NCBI GenBank assembly: GCA_023213395.1
Contig: CM041465.1
Span: forward strand, 114,211,741-114,275,740
Direction of reading: 5' to 3'
Length of the DNA stretch: 64,000 nucleotides
DNA from: Cycas panzhihuaensis
Lineage: Eukaryota; Cycadophyta
Shown here: positions 1 through 11,160 of the stretch, piece after piece
Numbering within the stretch: the first letter of the stretch is position 1
How the letters are laid out: each line of letters opens with the position of its first letter
Translations under genes and position numbers: made by a program
Notes under the pieces: generated by a model
The model's database searches: none
What the model was told of the DNA's origin: nothing
The model's input: the letters and a program-made list of their open reading frames with translations, nothing else

Positions 1-600
1 TGGTAGATGAAGGTGGTTATCGTCTTGCCAGGCATAGTGGGCAGAGGGATTGCCTCTGCCTATTTTGTAAAATACTCTATGGTAGTCAAGATGTACTTAT
101 GCTGCAATGAAGAAGGTGGTGATATGGCACTAATAAGGTCTAATCCCCATTGAGAAAAGGGCCATGGAGATATGATAGGATGGAGGGCCTTGGGAGGCAC
201 GTGAGAGATGTTGGCATGCTCTTAGCATCGTTGACACCTTAGGGAATAGGCATGAGAGTCCTTGAAAAGGGATAGCCAATAATAGCCCATATGAAGGATC
301 CTTTGGGCCATGGATTAGCCCCCAAAGTGGCCCCCAAAAATGCCATGATGGTATTTATGGAGTATCTGGTCCGCTTCGTCTGAAGCAACGCAGCGAAGAA
401 GGATCCCATCGAAGGATCTTTTGTACAACTCTATGTCTATGAGGAAGTATTATCTGGCAATGGCATGGATGCATGACCTGACTTTGTTGCTGGCTTTAGG
501 GCAGTATTCCTGCTGAGTGAGATACCACACAATGTCACCATACCACTTGCTATTGGCAAGCGGATGAGGAGAGGTACCCTAGATGGTCAGGATAGACTCG
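1..600 (-). pseudogene. G3 integrase, N-terminal zinc finger and start of core (cut by window edge)
   Basis: Integrase inserts the element cDNA into the host chromosome. On the minus strand at about 330-350 the frame reads HHGIFGGHFGG, followed at about 230-290 by GYYWLSLFKDSHAY and CQRC. Together these form the HHCC zinc-binding module that begins gypsy integrases. The core begins near 150 and is homologous to 49620-49890 of G1. The first catalytic Asp region lies near 110-140; the rest is outside the window. Frames are interrupted by stops, so it is a relic. Confidence 0.8.
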
Positions 601-639
601 TAAGGGAGAGTCTCATCAATAGGAACATCGTGTTGGGAA

Positions 640-1165
640 TGGGGGCACTAGCTAGTTGCTTTGCCACTATCATTCCCTTTTTCAACTTCCTGTTAATGAT
701 TTGGAGGTCAAACTCTTAGAGTAGGATGGCCCAATGACCAGTCCTACTGGTCAAGTCAGATCGAGTAAGTAAGAAGCGCAAGGGATCATATTGGATGATC
801 ACCTTGGTGGTGTTTCCGAGTAAATAATATCTGAACTTCTTGGTCGCATGGACCAAGGAGAGACATTCCTTCTCAGTAGGGGGATAGTTAAGCTCAACAA
901 CCACGAGAGTGCGGCTGATGAAATAGATCACTTTCTTGACCTCTAAGTCATCCTCCTAGGCCAGCATAGTGCCCAAGGATTTATCAGCAGCCAAGGTATA
1001 AAGGATGAAGGGCCTATCAAAGCAAGGGGGTACCAGCGTAGGAGCAGAAGTGAGAGCTTCCTTAAGCCCTTCGAAGGCTTGTTGGGTCTTATCAGACCAA
1101 ACAAAGGGGACTCCCTTCTTCAATAAATTTGTGAGGGGTTTGGCATTTATGGCGAAGTCTGCCAA
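640..1165 (-). pseudogene. G3 reverse-transcriptase-linked RNase H
   Basis: This is the standard gypsy RNase H that follows RT and removes the RNA strand of the cDNA hybrid. The minus-strand frame reads DKTQQAFEGLKEAL, then DRPFILYTLAADKSLGTMLA, then after one stop IYFISRTLV, ELNYPPTEKECLSLVHA and YLLGNTTKVI. These are the usual conserved blocks of this domain. A TAG after residue LGTMLA (about 956) and others interrupt it. It ends with the connection NRKLKKGMIVAKQLA and passes almost directly into integrase. There is no second RNase H between them, unlike typical dual-RNase-H Tat elements. Confidence 0.85.
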
Positions 1166-1990
1166 AAAATGGCTAAGGAAACCGAGCCTACCTAGAAATG
1201 ACTTGATTTATCATTGAGTTCTAGGAGGCGGCATGTCAAGGATTGCCTTAACTTTGTCTAGGTCAATTTGGATCCCTTGCTTTAACACAAGGAAACCTAG
1301 GAGTTTGCCAGAGGTGACAACAAACACACACTTAAGTGGGTTGAGACTAACATGATACTTGCGGCATCACGTGAAGATGGCCCACAAGTCAGAGGGATGA
1401 TGGGCTCTAGTACGCAAGAGACCCATCATGTCATCCATAAAGACCTCCAACATGTTGTTGATGAGGTCATGGAAAATAAAATGCATAGCCCTCTGGTATG
1501 TGGCTTCTATATTTTTAAGATCGAAGGGCATCACCTTATAGGCAAAGGTACCCCACAGGGCGGTGAAGGCCGTCTTATGGTAGTCTTCAAGAGATATCTA
1601 GATCTAGTTATAGCTAGAGAAGCTGTCCATCGAGGACATAACTTCGAATCCAGCAGTTCGATCGATGATTTGATCGATAAAGGGGAGTGGGAAGTTATCT
1701 TTAGGACATGCGTTATTAATATTGTAGAAATCAATACATATCCAGATAGACCCATTCTTCTTAGCAATGGGGATGATGTTAGATACCCATTTAGGGTAAT
1801 CAATGGAGGTAATAAGTCCAGCATCCAACAACTTCTTGAACTCCATCTTAATAGCGGTCGAGAGCTTAAGGTGGAGAGGACACTGCTTCTGGCACACGGG
1901 ACAGGTGCTAGGAATGGTGGTAAGATTATGAGTGACAATGGAGGGGTCAATTCCCTTCATGTCGAAATAATCCCACGCAAAAATGTCTTG
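1166..1990 (-). pseudogene. G3 reverse transcriptase
   Basis: The polymerase copies element RNA into DNA. The minus-strand frame shows MEFKKLLDAGLI, YPKWVSNIIPIAKKNGSIW, ACPKDNFPLPFIDQIIDRTAG and a further block ending MPFDLKNI. Near 1425-1440 it has FMDDMMGLL, the YxDD active-site box with both Asp kept. The frame is interrupted where NQI should be: AAC-CAG-ATC is now AAC-TAG-ATC, and a second CAG is also TAG shortly after. These look like C-to-T changes in CHG context. Length and block order are normal for gypsy RT. Confidence 0.88.
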
Positions 1991-2840
1991 AAACTCCTAG
2001 AATAAAAGGGAGTACTCCCTTACCTTATCAGGAGAGCATTCCATCCCGACCTTAAGGATCTTCCCAGGGGCCAAGACAATGTCCTAGGTTGCCCCCATGT
2101 ACATGGTATTCCCCTCCTTAAAATGGAGGGGGGCAAGGTCTATGGGAAGGGATAGAATATGGGACAAGATTGGGTTAGTGAGTGTGGACCCAATTGCAAG
2201 AATCTTCTAGTGGCTAAGCCTATGGTGACTAAAAGGAAAGTTGGGTGTGGAGCCTGCTAAGTGCTCAAGCAAGGCTTCATCATCTTCGAAGTAATCCACC
2301 CCATGGATGACCTTACTCCGAATAGATGAAGTGCTAGAGGAAGTGGGGACAATGGGACCATGATGGTCGTCTAGTTGCCTATCTTCCTCAGAAGACTCTA
2401 GGAGAGAGTCTTGAAGGGGCTCCTCAGAAGGAGTGAAAGGGGGTTCCTCGAAGCCATCACCTACGAGGGGCGATGAAGAGGAAGACCCAATGGTAGATGA
2501 ATCAATACAAGCGATGACATGTGATATAGAGGAGTGACTAGTCTCACTAATGAAAGTGATTCTAGATAGGAATCTAGAATGAGATAGTTGGATCCTACTA
2601 GTGCAAAGGAAAGAAACAGGATGAAGACAATCCTCATCCTCGTCGTGAGACTCATCATTGCTGAACGAGGTGAGGTACTCATAGCTCCCAACACTAATAG
2701 GAGTGAAGCGTGTGAGACTAAGAGAAGAAGATGTGGGGTCTTCTTCGATGTGAGATGGATTGGGTATGCTAATAGAGCAAGCTGAGGCGTGAGTAGAAGG
2801 ACCTTTACTCCCCTTTGACTGGCCATGACTTGCTTGAGTG
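1991..2840 (-). pseudogene. G3 polyprotein linker between protease and RT (Ser/acidic-rich)
   Basis: A largely open minus-strand frame of about 260 codons covers most of this stretch and continues from the protease. It is rich in Ser, Glu and Asp, with blocks such as SSSSPLVGDGFEEPPF and a conserved GVDYFEDDEALLEHLAGS. The same GVDYFEDDEALLEHLAG-type block can be traced in G1 and G4 at the matching place. I recognise no domain; it is probably an unstructured hinge in the Gag-Pol polyprotein. Confidence 0.6.
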
Positions 2841-3373
2841 GATGGTCTGATTTGTTTCATGGGTGGTCGCTCGCGGGAGACAACTTTCATTTGCCTATTA
2901 TGGACAAACTTGAGTTGCCCCCAATGGGTGGAACACACAGCTCCCATTTGGTCAAGCCACGGTTGACCCAAGTGGAGGTTGTAATCAACGTCCACATCAA
3001 GGACAACAATGTTAGTGAGGACGGTCTTATCCTTGAGTGTGAGAGGTATAGAGATGGACCCTAAAGGAGTCTTCTTGCTACCATCATAGCCTTGACATCA
3101 CCATGGAACAGGTTCCAAAGCGAAAATACTGAGCTCTTGTATGACATGCAAGGGCATAGTGTTAACGGAAGAACCATTGTCAACAACAGTCCTTCGCAAG
3201 GTACAATTGGGTGTGTCTATGGTGATGGTAAAAGGGAAGTTCCATTGGCACTCCCTTTCACTGGTTGGAGGAAGATCTTTAGGATCAAAGGAGATGACAG
3301 GTTCACGACTTTGGGCAATGCCCAAAGCGTGAACAGGCACATCATTCAACCCTAAAGCTTCTAGAAGGAGCAT
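2841..3373 (-). pseudogene. G3 aspartic protease
   Basis: The retropepsin cuts the Gag-Pol polyprotein. The frame shows RRTVVDNGSSVNTMPLHVIQEL with the active-site form D-N-G-S (usual D-S/T-G). The second half follows at 2870-3000 with VVLDVDVDYNLHLGQPWLDQMGA, the conserved end of plant gypsy proteases. The catalytic Asp is present here; in G1 and G4 the same position reads Asn. The N-terminal part includes SFDPKDLPP and NFPFTITIDTPN. One frame change and stops occur near 3010-3095. Confidence 0.82.
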
Positions 3374-5990
3374 TTATTACTCTGGACAACTCTTCAAGAC
3401 GTCCATGATGGACATCCCGGTGGCCATGGTATGAAGCTCTTCAATTACAGAAAATAGCTTACCCTTCCCTGTGGTTAGGTAAGGGCTCTCCTAAAGTCGA
3501 AGCGACCGGGGTAGACAGAAACGCTCTTGGGAAGCGAAGGAATCTCTAGATAAATAGCTTCCGAAGGAGGATTAAGGTGTGATATAGATGTAGAGGCACT
3601 AGCTGCCTCGTTTGTAGCTTGAGACCGAGTTAGGACATATAAGAGAGTGGCCTTAAGCATTTGAATTACCTTCTTTCCCTTATTGCAGGATCACGAGGGT
3701 GGAGGAGTACGGTAGTCAGGGGAACACGAGGAGGATGAGGAATCTCGTGCACCCTTCCCTCTACCGTGCGAAGGGCAAGAATTATGGGATCTACCCCAGT
3801 TTCAGTTGTTTTTTTATTGAGTATTGCGATCACGCTCCCCATGTTTGGGGAATGGATCCTTATGGACAGGTTGATCGAGATTGGGCCTCGAGGCCCACCT
3901 GGGAGATGAATCACGTTGTGGGATATCACAAGGGTGTTGTGCCGGACAACGTGAGTCATCATGGAAGCACTCCCCATGGATGGAACACCAGTTCTTCTCG
4001 AGCAAAGGATTTGCTTTCCTTGCTTGAGAAGACTGGGTATTACCCCCTGTGGGAGGAGCGACTTGAGAAGCCTATTGAATTTGTTTGCTAGAAGTTGGTG
4101 ATGAAGGGGCTTGAAGTTTAAGCTCCTTCATCGTGCGTTCGAATGAACGTATGGCAGAAGTAAGGGGGTCTAAAGTCTTCTCAATCGGGTGAGAAGTAGA
4201 CCTGGAGGGTTATGAAGGTTTAGTTTCCTTGGTTGAGAGAGGTGCCTCACAATGTTGTGAGGGCTTGAGAGGCCTCTTGAGTCTGGCTTGGATCTCAATA
4301 GCCTCTAATGCTAAGCACTATGTAATTGCGGAGTCACATGTGGTCGCCCCCATTTTAAAGACTTCCACATGTACTTCGGGCCAATGTGCATTAACGAAAA
4401 GGTCCCTCTTCAACTCCTGAGGCAACGTGGCCTTAATGGAGTAAAGAAGGTCATGGAATCGTCACACAAAGTCATGATTCATTTTGTTGTGACCTTGTTT
4501 AAGCAAAAGGAGAGATTTGATTCCACTTTCAAAAGGGCGAGCTACATCGAAGTAGTTGATGAATTCATCCACCAATAGCTGGAATGAAAAGATAGAGTGG
4601 GCAGGGAGGCGATAAAACCACTTAAGGGCATCGCCCTATAAAGATCGTGGAAATAGCTTTATCAATATGTGGTCGTAAGCCCAATAATCTATGTACATCA
4701 TAGAAAAACTACAGACGTGCTCTGTTGGATCTTGCTAGGAAGTCCTGGCAAATTTAGGAACTTCGGGAGGGTGAGGTGGTAAGTTGGTCCTTAGCGCCTC
4801 AATGAACAATGGCATCGATCGATAGTCCATAAAGGGACACGCCCTTGCATGGACCGTAGGATCGACAAATGGTAATTAGTAAGGAATGGATGGGGGTGGT
4901 AAACCTATCCCTCCTTAGGGAAGCGCTCCTTGTTGAAAAGGGGCTTAAGAATAAGTGCCTTAAAAGGAAGCTAGGTTCCCTTGCAAAGACGCAGCGTGAG
5001 AGGCCACACTAGATGGTGGAAAAAGAGGGTGTGGAACCAGGTTTTACCCATATAGGCCACTCGTAGGTGGTGCAATTCTATATGGGTATAGCGGGTCCAC
5101 CCCATAAGCTAGGAGATGGTTCCCTTTACCCTGCCCCCAAGGTTGAGAAGTATAACCTAGGGGTATGTAAAAGGAAGGACTAATAGGTTGGTTTTGGGAA
5201 TATGTGGGAGTGGGTCCCACATAGCTAGCAACTGAAGAGTTAGTAGGACTCATAGGCCTACTAGGGAATGTATGCACCACATTAGAGGATGGCACATTAG
5301 CCTAGCTAGGGAAAGGTATGCTAACCCCAAGCTAGGAGAGAGGCATACCATGAGAAAGTCCTAAGGAACTAGGACCATGACGAGGAATGAAAGGTGTAAC
5401 ATTTGCCCCCACGGTAGGTGTAAGAAAGGAGTGGGACAAATGTGTAGGAATGAAAGGGTTATTGGTAGCAGGAGGGGTAGGTGTGGATAAAGAAGGTGGC
5501 AAAGGAGTGGATAAAGAGGATGCTCCACTACACAGAACATCTTCAAACCACTTGAGACACGATTGAAGACAAGCTGCTTGAAAGCACTCGCTAGTAGCTT
5601 CAACCACGTCAACGAGAGGGGTGTCTACATGAGTGTAAGAGGTGGATGGGACCTTGAATGACATAGACCCCTCAGGGCGCTCCTCATAAGAATCACCAAT
5701 CAAATGGTGAACCTCAAGAGAAGATGAGTCTTCTACCACATGGGTAGAAGGATGGATGTTAAGGGGGTGATGTTGGTCAACCGAGTAGTAGATAGGATCG
5801 TCACCTTCTTGGGTGGATCCAAGAATAGATATGGGGAACTCATGAGTTCCTGAGACAAAGGTGTGATACAGCCAATCAAAAGGATAGCCCTCCATTGTCG
5901 AATCAGATTCTGATGATGGAAGTAGGTGATATGAAGGGTCTTCTAACAAAGGTGGCAAACCTCGTAAATGACGTGAGAAATGTCGCATAT
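3374..5990 (-). pseudogene. G3 gag
   Basis: Gag forms the virus-like particle and packages RNA. A good Met-start frame begins at about 5988 and runs open for 218 codons, with LPPLLEDPSYHLLPSSES early and then a Pro/Ser-rich part. The capsid-type retrotransposon gag core is at about 4260-4760: the frame contains DYWAYDHILIKLF, then KWFYRLP, and later RFHDLLYSIKATLP. A zinc-knuckle-like block, WCSIHGECFHDDSRC, lies near 3960-4005. Several in-frame stops break the core. The start is supported by its position 140 bp after the primer binding site and by the matching start in G1. Confidence 0.8.
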
Positions 5991-6133
5991 AATGCCTTTG
6001 CCAAAGTTGTTAGAAGGAAAGGGAGTATAAAGCATGCATTGGGGGATGCCCAACAAAAAGAGAAAATAAAGAACATTACCAGAAAGCAATAGCACCAACA
6101 GAAAGAGAAGCGAGACTAGCTCCCTTACTGGCA

Positions 6134-6153
6134 GGTCCCCAGTATGGTCATCA
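6134..6153 (-). other. G3 primer binding site
   Basis: On the minus strand this reads TGATGACCATACTGGGGACC, a decayed form of TGGCGACCATACTGGGGACC. It lies one base from the LTR end. The TGGCGAC start resembles the primer sites reported for the plant Tat group and not the initiator-Met type. Confidence 0.7.
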
Positions 6154-6154
6154 G

Positions 6155-8649
6155 TGGAACCACATCTATGGGATGGTCTTCTATGCTTAGAAGGAAATAA
6201 CTAACTGAGGTATGGTCGGGCTATAGATAGGATCCTAATGGCAAGAAAGAACACCACGCAGGGCATCCGTGCATCAAAGCGTGGATTCAGGACCCACGAA
6301 TGGTGCCCAATTGCCTTAGGGTAATCTTTGGAAAGAGGACGCAAAGCGAGGCCTTGGGTCATCCTAAAGGAGGAGGCCCACCTACCCCTTAGATGGTCAG
6401 GAAGAGGAAGGGGGACTCTAAGAGGTTGCGTCTTCTCATAGGAGGGAGAAGGCAATATGCAAATAGGCGCGTGTGAGATACAATGGCCTAACTCAAACGG
6501 AAGAGGGATGCAGGCTAGGATTAGCTTGTTGTGTGATAAGTAAAGCAAGTGCACTAAAGGAACCAAATGCAAGTCTAGGGATAAATGGTCCTACGTATGG
6601 GTTAGATGGGGCTTAAGAGGTGTGCAGCTCACACCTAAGTCCTATCTACACATGAGGTGAACGACTATGAAAAAGAATTCATAAATGTAAAAATGTACAT
6701 TCATTCCCTTTTTATTTCTTATGTGGCTTTAACATGCGAAGTTTGCATAAAAAACACGGTAGAAAAAGGACAAAGAAGGGAGAAGGAGTACCTGGGAGAG
6801 AAGCGTGGTTGAAACATTACACCCTTCCACTCCTTTCACACTTGTCCACTCGAACTCGCCATACAGGTGTGGGGCTAGTTGACGATGGTTGCCAGAAATG
6901 GATGAGGGGCTACCTTACCTTCCCCAACATATGAAAGCAAAGTAGCAAAAAAGAAACAAAGAAGGAACTGAAAGCACTACTAGCTAGGGACTCACCTGTC
7001 AAGAAGTCCACCTCTTTCGTACTTTCACTGCCATGAACCTGCCAATCACAAAAAAAGGGTTTCTCCCTCCTAGAGGAGGGGGCTGCCTAGTACGCCTAAT
7101 ATGTATATAAATACAAGAGATAGCTAATAAATCAAGCTAAAATTAATGCACTCTACTCCAAAACCACCAAGCAAAACTCAGATCTAAGTAGCACTAAGCA
7201 ATGACTAAGATAAGGAGGTTAGCCTCGGAATGGCCAACCTACCCGCAAGTACCTCCACGTAGCCTCAACCGGAAAAAACTAGAGTATGATGGTTGTTCGG
7301 GACAATAAGTAGAAAAGGTAATGAACCAACGGAATGGTGCACAAGTAGACCTAAGAGACGAAGTACTATGGGTAGCAAATCGTCACGTTGGGGCAAGTCG
7401 AGGATCAAAAACCAAACCGGGATGGGTTTAAGGGCTTATGTGATGCCTAAAACCTGAGAGTACAAGTCTGAAACTAGCATGGTAAGGGTTGCCAACACTG
7501 TTTTTAGAACTGAAAATAGCCTCTCACTATCCCTAGCCTAACTCTAGAGAGAGGCATGGAGCGGAAGAGGAAGGAAGGGAAGGGTAAACCCTTAGGAGGA
7601 AGGCCAATAAGGGGATAGATCCCGCCTTTCTCCCTTCACCCAACCTTATGTAGCCCTCTTACACAGCCACCCTAGAGTGGGCTTGTGGGAGAAGAGAGGA
7701 GAAATACTGCAAGACAGGGAGCAAAAGGCAAACGTGGATGCCACTCTTAGTTCCTAGAATTTGCTTGTTGATACGCAATGAATACTCTCCTTCCACAAAA
7801 TAGACCTACAAAAAGAAGCTTGGAGCCATTGGACTAGGGCCTGAGACACAGTAGATGCACCTATGGAAGAGGAGCTAGAGTAGAGGAGAAGATCTTGAGG
7901 AGGTTGTAGAGTGTGAGGAGGAGTAGAGAGCAAAAAATGAGTGAAGTAGAGGAGCAAATAGATTCGTTTTTGGGTTTTATACTCATCCTAACCCTAAACG
8001 AATGTTTAGGGTTACAGTGGGGGTGAGTACTCGAAGGCGCCATGTGTCAATTCTGCGAAAAGAGCGAGAATCGCTAAGGCGGTTTAGAAAAATGAGTTTA
8101 AATAGTCGCACCGCAGTAAACTTTGTGGTACCGCTTAGTTTACAGTAGTGCGGGGCTAAAAGCTAAAATTAAGATAGAACCAAGGCCTAGAGCCAAACAG
8201 ATGGGTGTGCAGATGCCTGGAAGGCTAGGAGCTCATGCCCAGGTGGCTGGCAAGTGGCCAAAAGAGAGAAACAAGTCTTAGGGAGGTCCTATCACACCTA
8301 GAAGGGGACTCAAAGTGGTGATAGGAGTGTTGATGCAAGCAGATCATGACCAACAACAATGTTTGAGGAGTTGTGGAAGTGTTGCGGGCAGCTGAGTGTC
8401 ATATGGGGTGCATGACTTGCTGAGGAGTGCCCCATGGTGGGTTGTCATAGGCTAAATAGTGTGTAACAGGCATAAGCAATGTGATCAAGTAGAGAAGGCA
8501 GTGCGATCACACAAATGGAAAGTAAGCGTACATCAAACAACACTCTAAATAACTTCTACCAAGCGATAGCGAGGATGAAAGTGAGAAGTATATACCTGTG
8601 CTTACCTGAGTCAACTTATCTCAAGTCTATTCCCGGTAGCTAGGAAATA
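6155..8649 (-). repeat. G3 5' LTR (about 2.5 kb)
   Basis: Boundaries come from homology with the LTRs of G1, G2 and G4. The lower end begins TGGAACC beside the primer binding site. The upper end is AGGAAATA, where the family ends AGGAAACA. The LTR body matches G1 and G2 in shared blocks such as GGGCTACCTTACCTTCCCC near 6908. The terminal CA has become TA. No target duplication can be tested because the 3' LTR is outside the window; the flanking bases above are GAAGG. Open frames inside (for example 6201-6572 minus) look accidental. Confidence 0.85.
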
Positions 8650-8936
8650 GAAGGAAGATCAACCTCACTAAATACAGCACAAATTATAATGAATGCTTTT
8701 CTATATTTCTTCTCAAGTATTTCCTCACCTTCTTCATCCTTAGGGATATCATATTCATTAGTAACAATCTTCCATAAACCTCTAGCTATGAATAAACATC
8801 TCATTTTAATTGTCCAAAAGAAGTAGTCTTCACTATTACACTTAGGTACTAGAAGAAATGAATCCCTTAAGTAATATTCATTTGTTTTAGAAGCATATAT
8901 AACCACATCATTATCCTCCATAATTATAAATGTCAT
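8650..8936 (-). pseudogene. K3 Ty1/copia gag, N-terminal fragment
   Basis: The minus-strand frame starts MTFIIMEDNDVV and contains KCNSEDYFFWTIKMRCLFIARGLWKIV. This is the typical start of plant copia Gag (UBN2/DUF4219-type, with a Trp-x-x-Lys-Met core). About 95 codons are open without a stop. The frame is cut at 8650 by insertion of G3; the rest of the element must lie left of the window. It belongs with the LTR at 10322-10552 on the same strand. Confidence 0.7.
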
Positions 8937-10309
8937 TTTCTAACGCCATGTCCCTTTTTTAATCAACAAATTTACCCATTAATCTCAATAAACTTTCTTA
9001 TGTCTCATGTCTCTCATATTACTAACTTCATCATCACATCATTGCCTTATGTATCTCACATATTGCCAAATAGTCATATATAAAGAATATTTGAAGCACT
9101 TTCTTCACCATAGAATCAAAGCTTATACCACATACATCTCATATAAATCATGCATTCCTCACATCACTATTAAATCACCAAGACACATCACACTTCACTT
9201 AATTACCCAAAACACAACTCATGCCATTATACCACTCAATAATTTTGCTTCCCAACAACCAAAAAACTCATCTTTCTTTGTCCGTTCACATCATAAAACA
9301 TGCATAATTTCATCCTTAACACACCCAACAAGTGTCCAATCTTGTCATGTAACCTCACATGTAACAAGCATCTCATTGCCTTATATCACTATCTTTCTTG
9401 CCCTCAAATTAGCTTTATCATGACCAAAAAGTCCCTTCATAAAAATCACATTCCATGGAGCACTTAATTTTCATATGTCACATGCATTATTACTTCATCA
9501 CCACATATGTCACAATAGCTCTCTCATACAAATATATGTAAGAAAGCACTCAAACTATCATTAAATAATCACCATCATGCATCTCAAATCACTAATAGAG
9601 TGCTAAATATATTCATATCAACATGACTTAATGTCATCTCATATTATAACAATACTCTCCCATGCACAAAATACGTAAGAGAACCTCAAACAATCACTTC
9701 ATTACCATTGCCTCATTCCTGTCACCATATCAATATGAAACCCTTAAATTCCTAAAAACTTATTTCTGAAAAAATGTATAGCTTAAAAATACATAAAATA
9801 TGGATGGAAATGATGGCCTCTAAAATATGATTCCAACAGTTTAGACGAAATTGAATTCTGATATCCAAATCAAAAGTTATACTCCTTTTAAAAATTTCAC
9901 AATTAGGGTTTCTAGGGGCTATAATAGTATCTTCTAATAAACTACTAATAACTTTTTATTCTAAACTTTGATGAACCTTAAGCCACCTTCATTAGAAAGA
10001 AAATTCAAAAACTCATAGAATCAAAAAAAGATTGAGGTCATTTGGATACCTGTAGCTAAAGTTATGGCTCTTTGAAGTTGAGGTTGCAGATTTATCCTAA
10101 AAATATGACGATAGAAAAATAGTAGGCTGAAATTAATTTTGCTACAATTTTCACATTTTCACCCTAAAATCTATAGCATGACCACTCAAATTTTATAGAA
10201 CAAGCTATTTTGTCTCAATTTCGCTATTACTTTTTAGAAATTTCAACGTTATGGCACCTCCCAAATCACTGCTTTAATACCAAATAAAAATACCTCTCTC
10301 AACCTGGGC
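8937..10309 (-). other. K3 long leader between primer site and gag
   Basis: About 1.4 kb of AT-rich sequence separates the K3 primer binding site from the start of its gag. I see no conserved domain on either strand. A plus-strand frame at 9007-9423 is open for 138 codons but is low-complexity (His, Thr, Ser, Ile) and probably accidental. Such a long leader is unusual for copia elements but is also seen in K2 of this window. Confidence 0.55.
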
Positions 10310-10321
10310 GCTCTGATATCA
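10310..10321 (-). other. K3 primer binding site
   Basis: The minus strand reads TGATATCAGAGC directly after the LTR end CAACA. It differs at one base from TGGTATCAGAGC, the initiator-methionine tRNA site used by most plant copia elements. Confidence 0.85.
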
Positions 10322-10552
10322 TGTTGGAAATAGAACTTGCAATAAGATATTGGCAAGAAGAACAGAACACAATAAAATCACCTCCACAGGATCGAATGGC
10401 ACCCTTAAGGTACCTCCATTATATTAATAAAACATCATTACAACATTATTACATATGATACACAAATTTGTATATTTATAATACAAGTCATAGTGGAAGA
10501 GTAGGACCCACTTGCATGTGGGATAAATCAAATGTACATTAATATTCTAACA
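10322..10552 (-). repeat. K3 5' LTR (231 bp)
   Basis: The plus strand starts TGTTGGAAAT and ends ATTCTAACA, so it has short inverted ends bounded by TG..CA. Its lower end abuts a copia primer binding site, so it is the 5' LTR of a minus-strand element. The 231 bp length is normal for small copia LTRs. It lies within the truncated 3' part of G4. Confidence 0.85.
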
Positions 10553-10588
10553 GCTTGTTTATTTATATGATGTGTAAGGATGGATATG

Positions 10589-10590
<2 letters not shown>

Positions 10591-10629
<39 letters not shown>

Positions 10630-10650
10630 ATATATATATATATATATATA
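10591..10650. repeat. (TC)18 followed by (TA)n microsatellite
   Basis: 10591-10626 is 18 TC units and 10628-10650 is alternating TA. It sits between the K3 LTR and recognisable G4 sequence. Confidence 0.98.
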
Positions 10651-11160
10651 GGTGTATAGATGCATAAGTAGTTATGCATTTAGATAGCTTTAATTTGATT
10701 GCTATATTATGGTTTTTTATTGTATTATATGCAGATGATAGATTCCTTTCATATAATGCCACACCCCTACTAGGCACACACGATTACCATGTATGTCAAT
10801 GATGGTTACATATGAGACTAAGGAGAGAACCATATATATTCCTTGGAGGGAGCATGATGGATATGTAAAGGAAGCAACAACTAGGGGTATGGATACCCAA
10901 ACAAAAGGACCTTAGTTAGGAAGCAACTCCATGGTTAGAAGTGAAGGAGGTTTACTCATCTAACTAGGAAAAGAGAAGATCTCCCTTGGGATGGAGACAA
11001 GAGATGCAATATCAATGACGAAGTCCAAAGGATGGAAAGCCACTCTAAATAATCATTGCACCTTTGACTAAGGAGAGTAATGATATGCTTGGAATGGTAG
11101 TTTAGTCTTATTTGAGAGTAAGAGAGGAGGTGTGACCATCCTTCTCAGGAGTAGAAAGGG
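10651..11160 (-). other. G4 3' noncoding remnant downstream of integrase
   Basis: This stretch shows patchy similarity to the 3' tail of the antisense gene and the following spacer in G1 (48490-48985) and G2 (63690-63990). An example is the block TTCCTTTCATATAATG near 10743-10760 against TTCCTTCCATGTATGG. It suggests G4 also once had the antisense gene, whose body would lie left of K3. Confidence 0.5.

Larger units (their letters stand above)
1..8649 (-). mobile_element. G3: Ty3/gypsy (Tat-like) LTR retrotransposon, 5' portion
   Basis: The minus strand carries, from high to low coordinates, a 5' LTR (6155-8649), primer binding site, gag, protease, RT, RNase H and the first part of integrase. 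The window edge cuts the element inside the integrase core, so its 3' region and 3' LTR are not visible. It is inserted in the gag of copia element K3: K3 gag stops at 8650 and the K3 leader and LTR follow at higher coordinates. The reading frames are broken mainly by in-frame TAG/TAA codons and less by frameshifts. The tRNA primer site and the overall layout resemble the plant Tat lineage; this assignment is from family knowledge and would need a tree. Confidence 0.9.

Noticed and set aside
1352-2005. A 217-codon open frame on the plus strand
   Set aside because: It is the reverse-strand shadow of the G3 reverse transcriptase, whose motifs are on the minus strand.
9007-9423. A 138-codon plus-strand open frame
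   Set aside because: Low-complexity His/Thr/Ser/Ile sequence within the K3 leader; no counterpart elsewhere in the window.
10591-10650. CRISPR or satellite array
   Set aside because: Only simple dinucleotide repeats are present; no spacer-repeat pattern occurs anywhere in the window.
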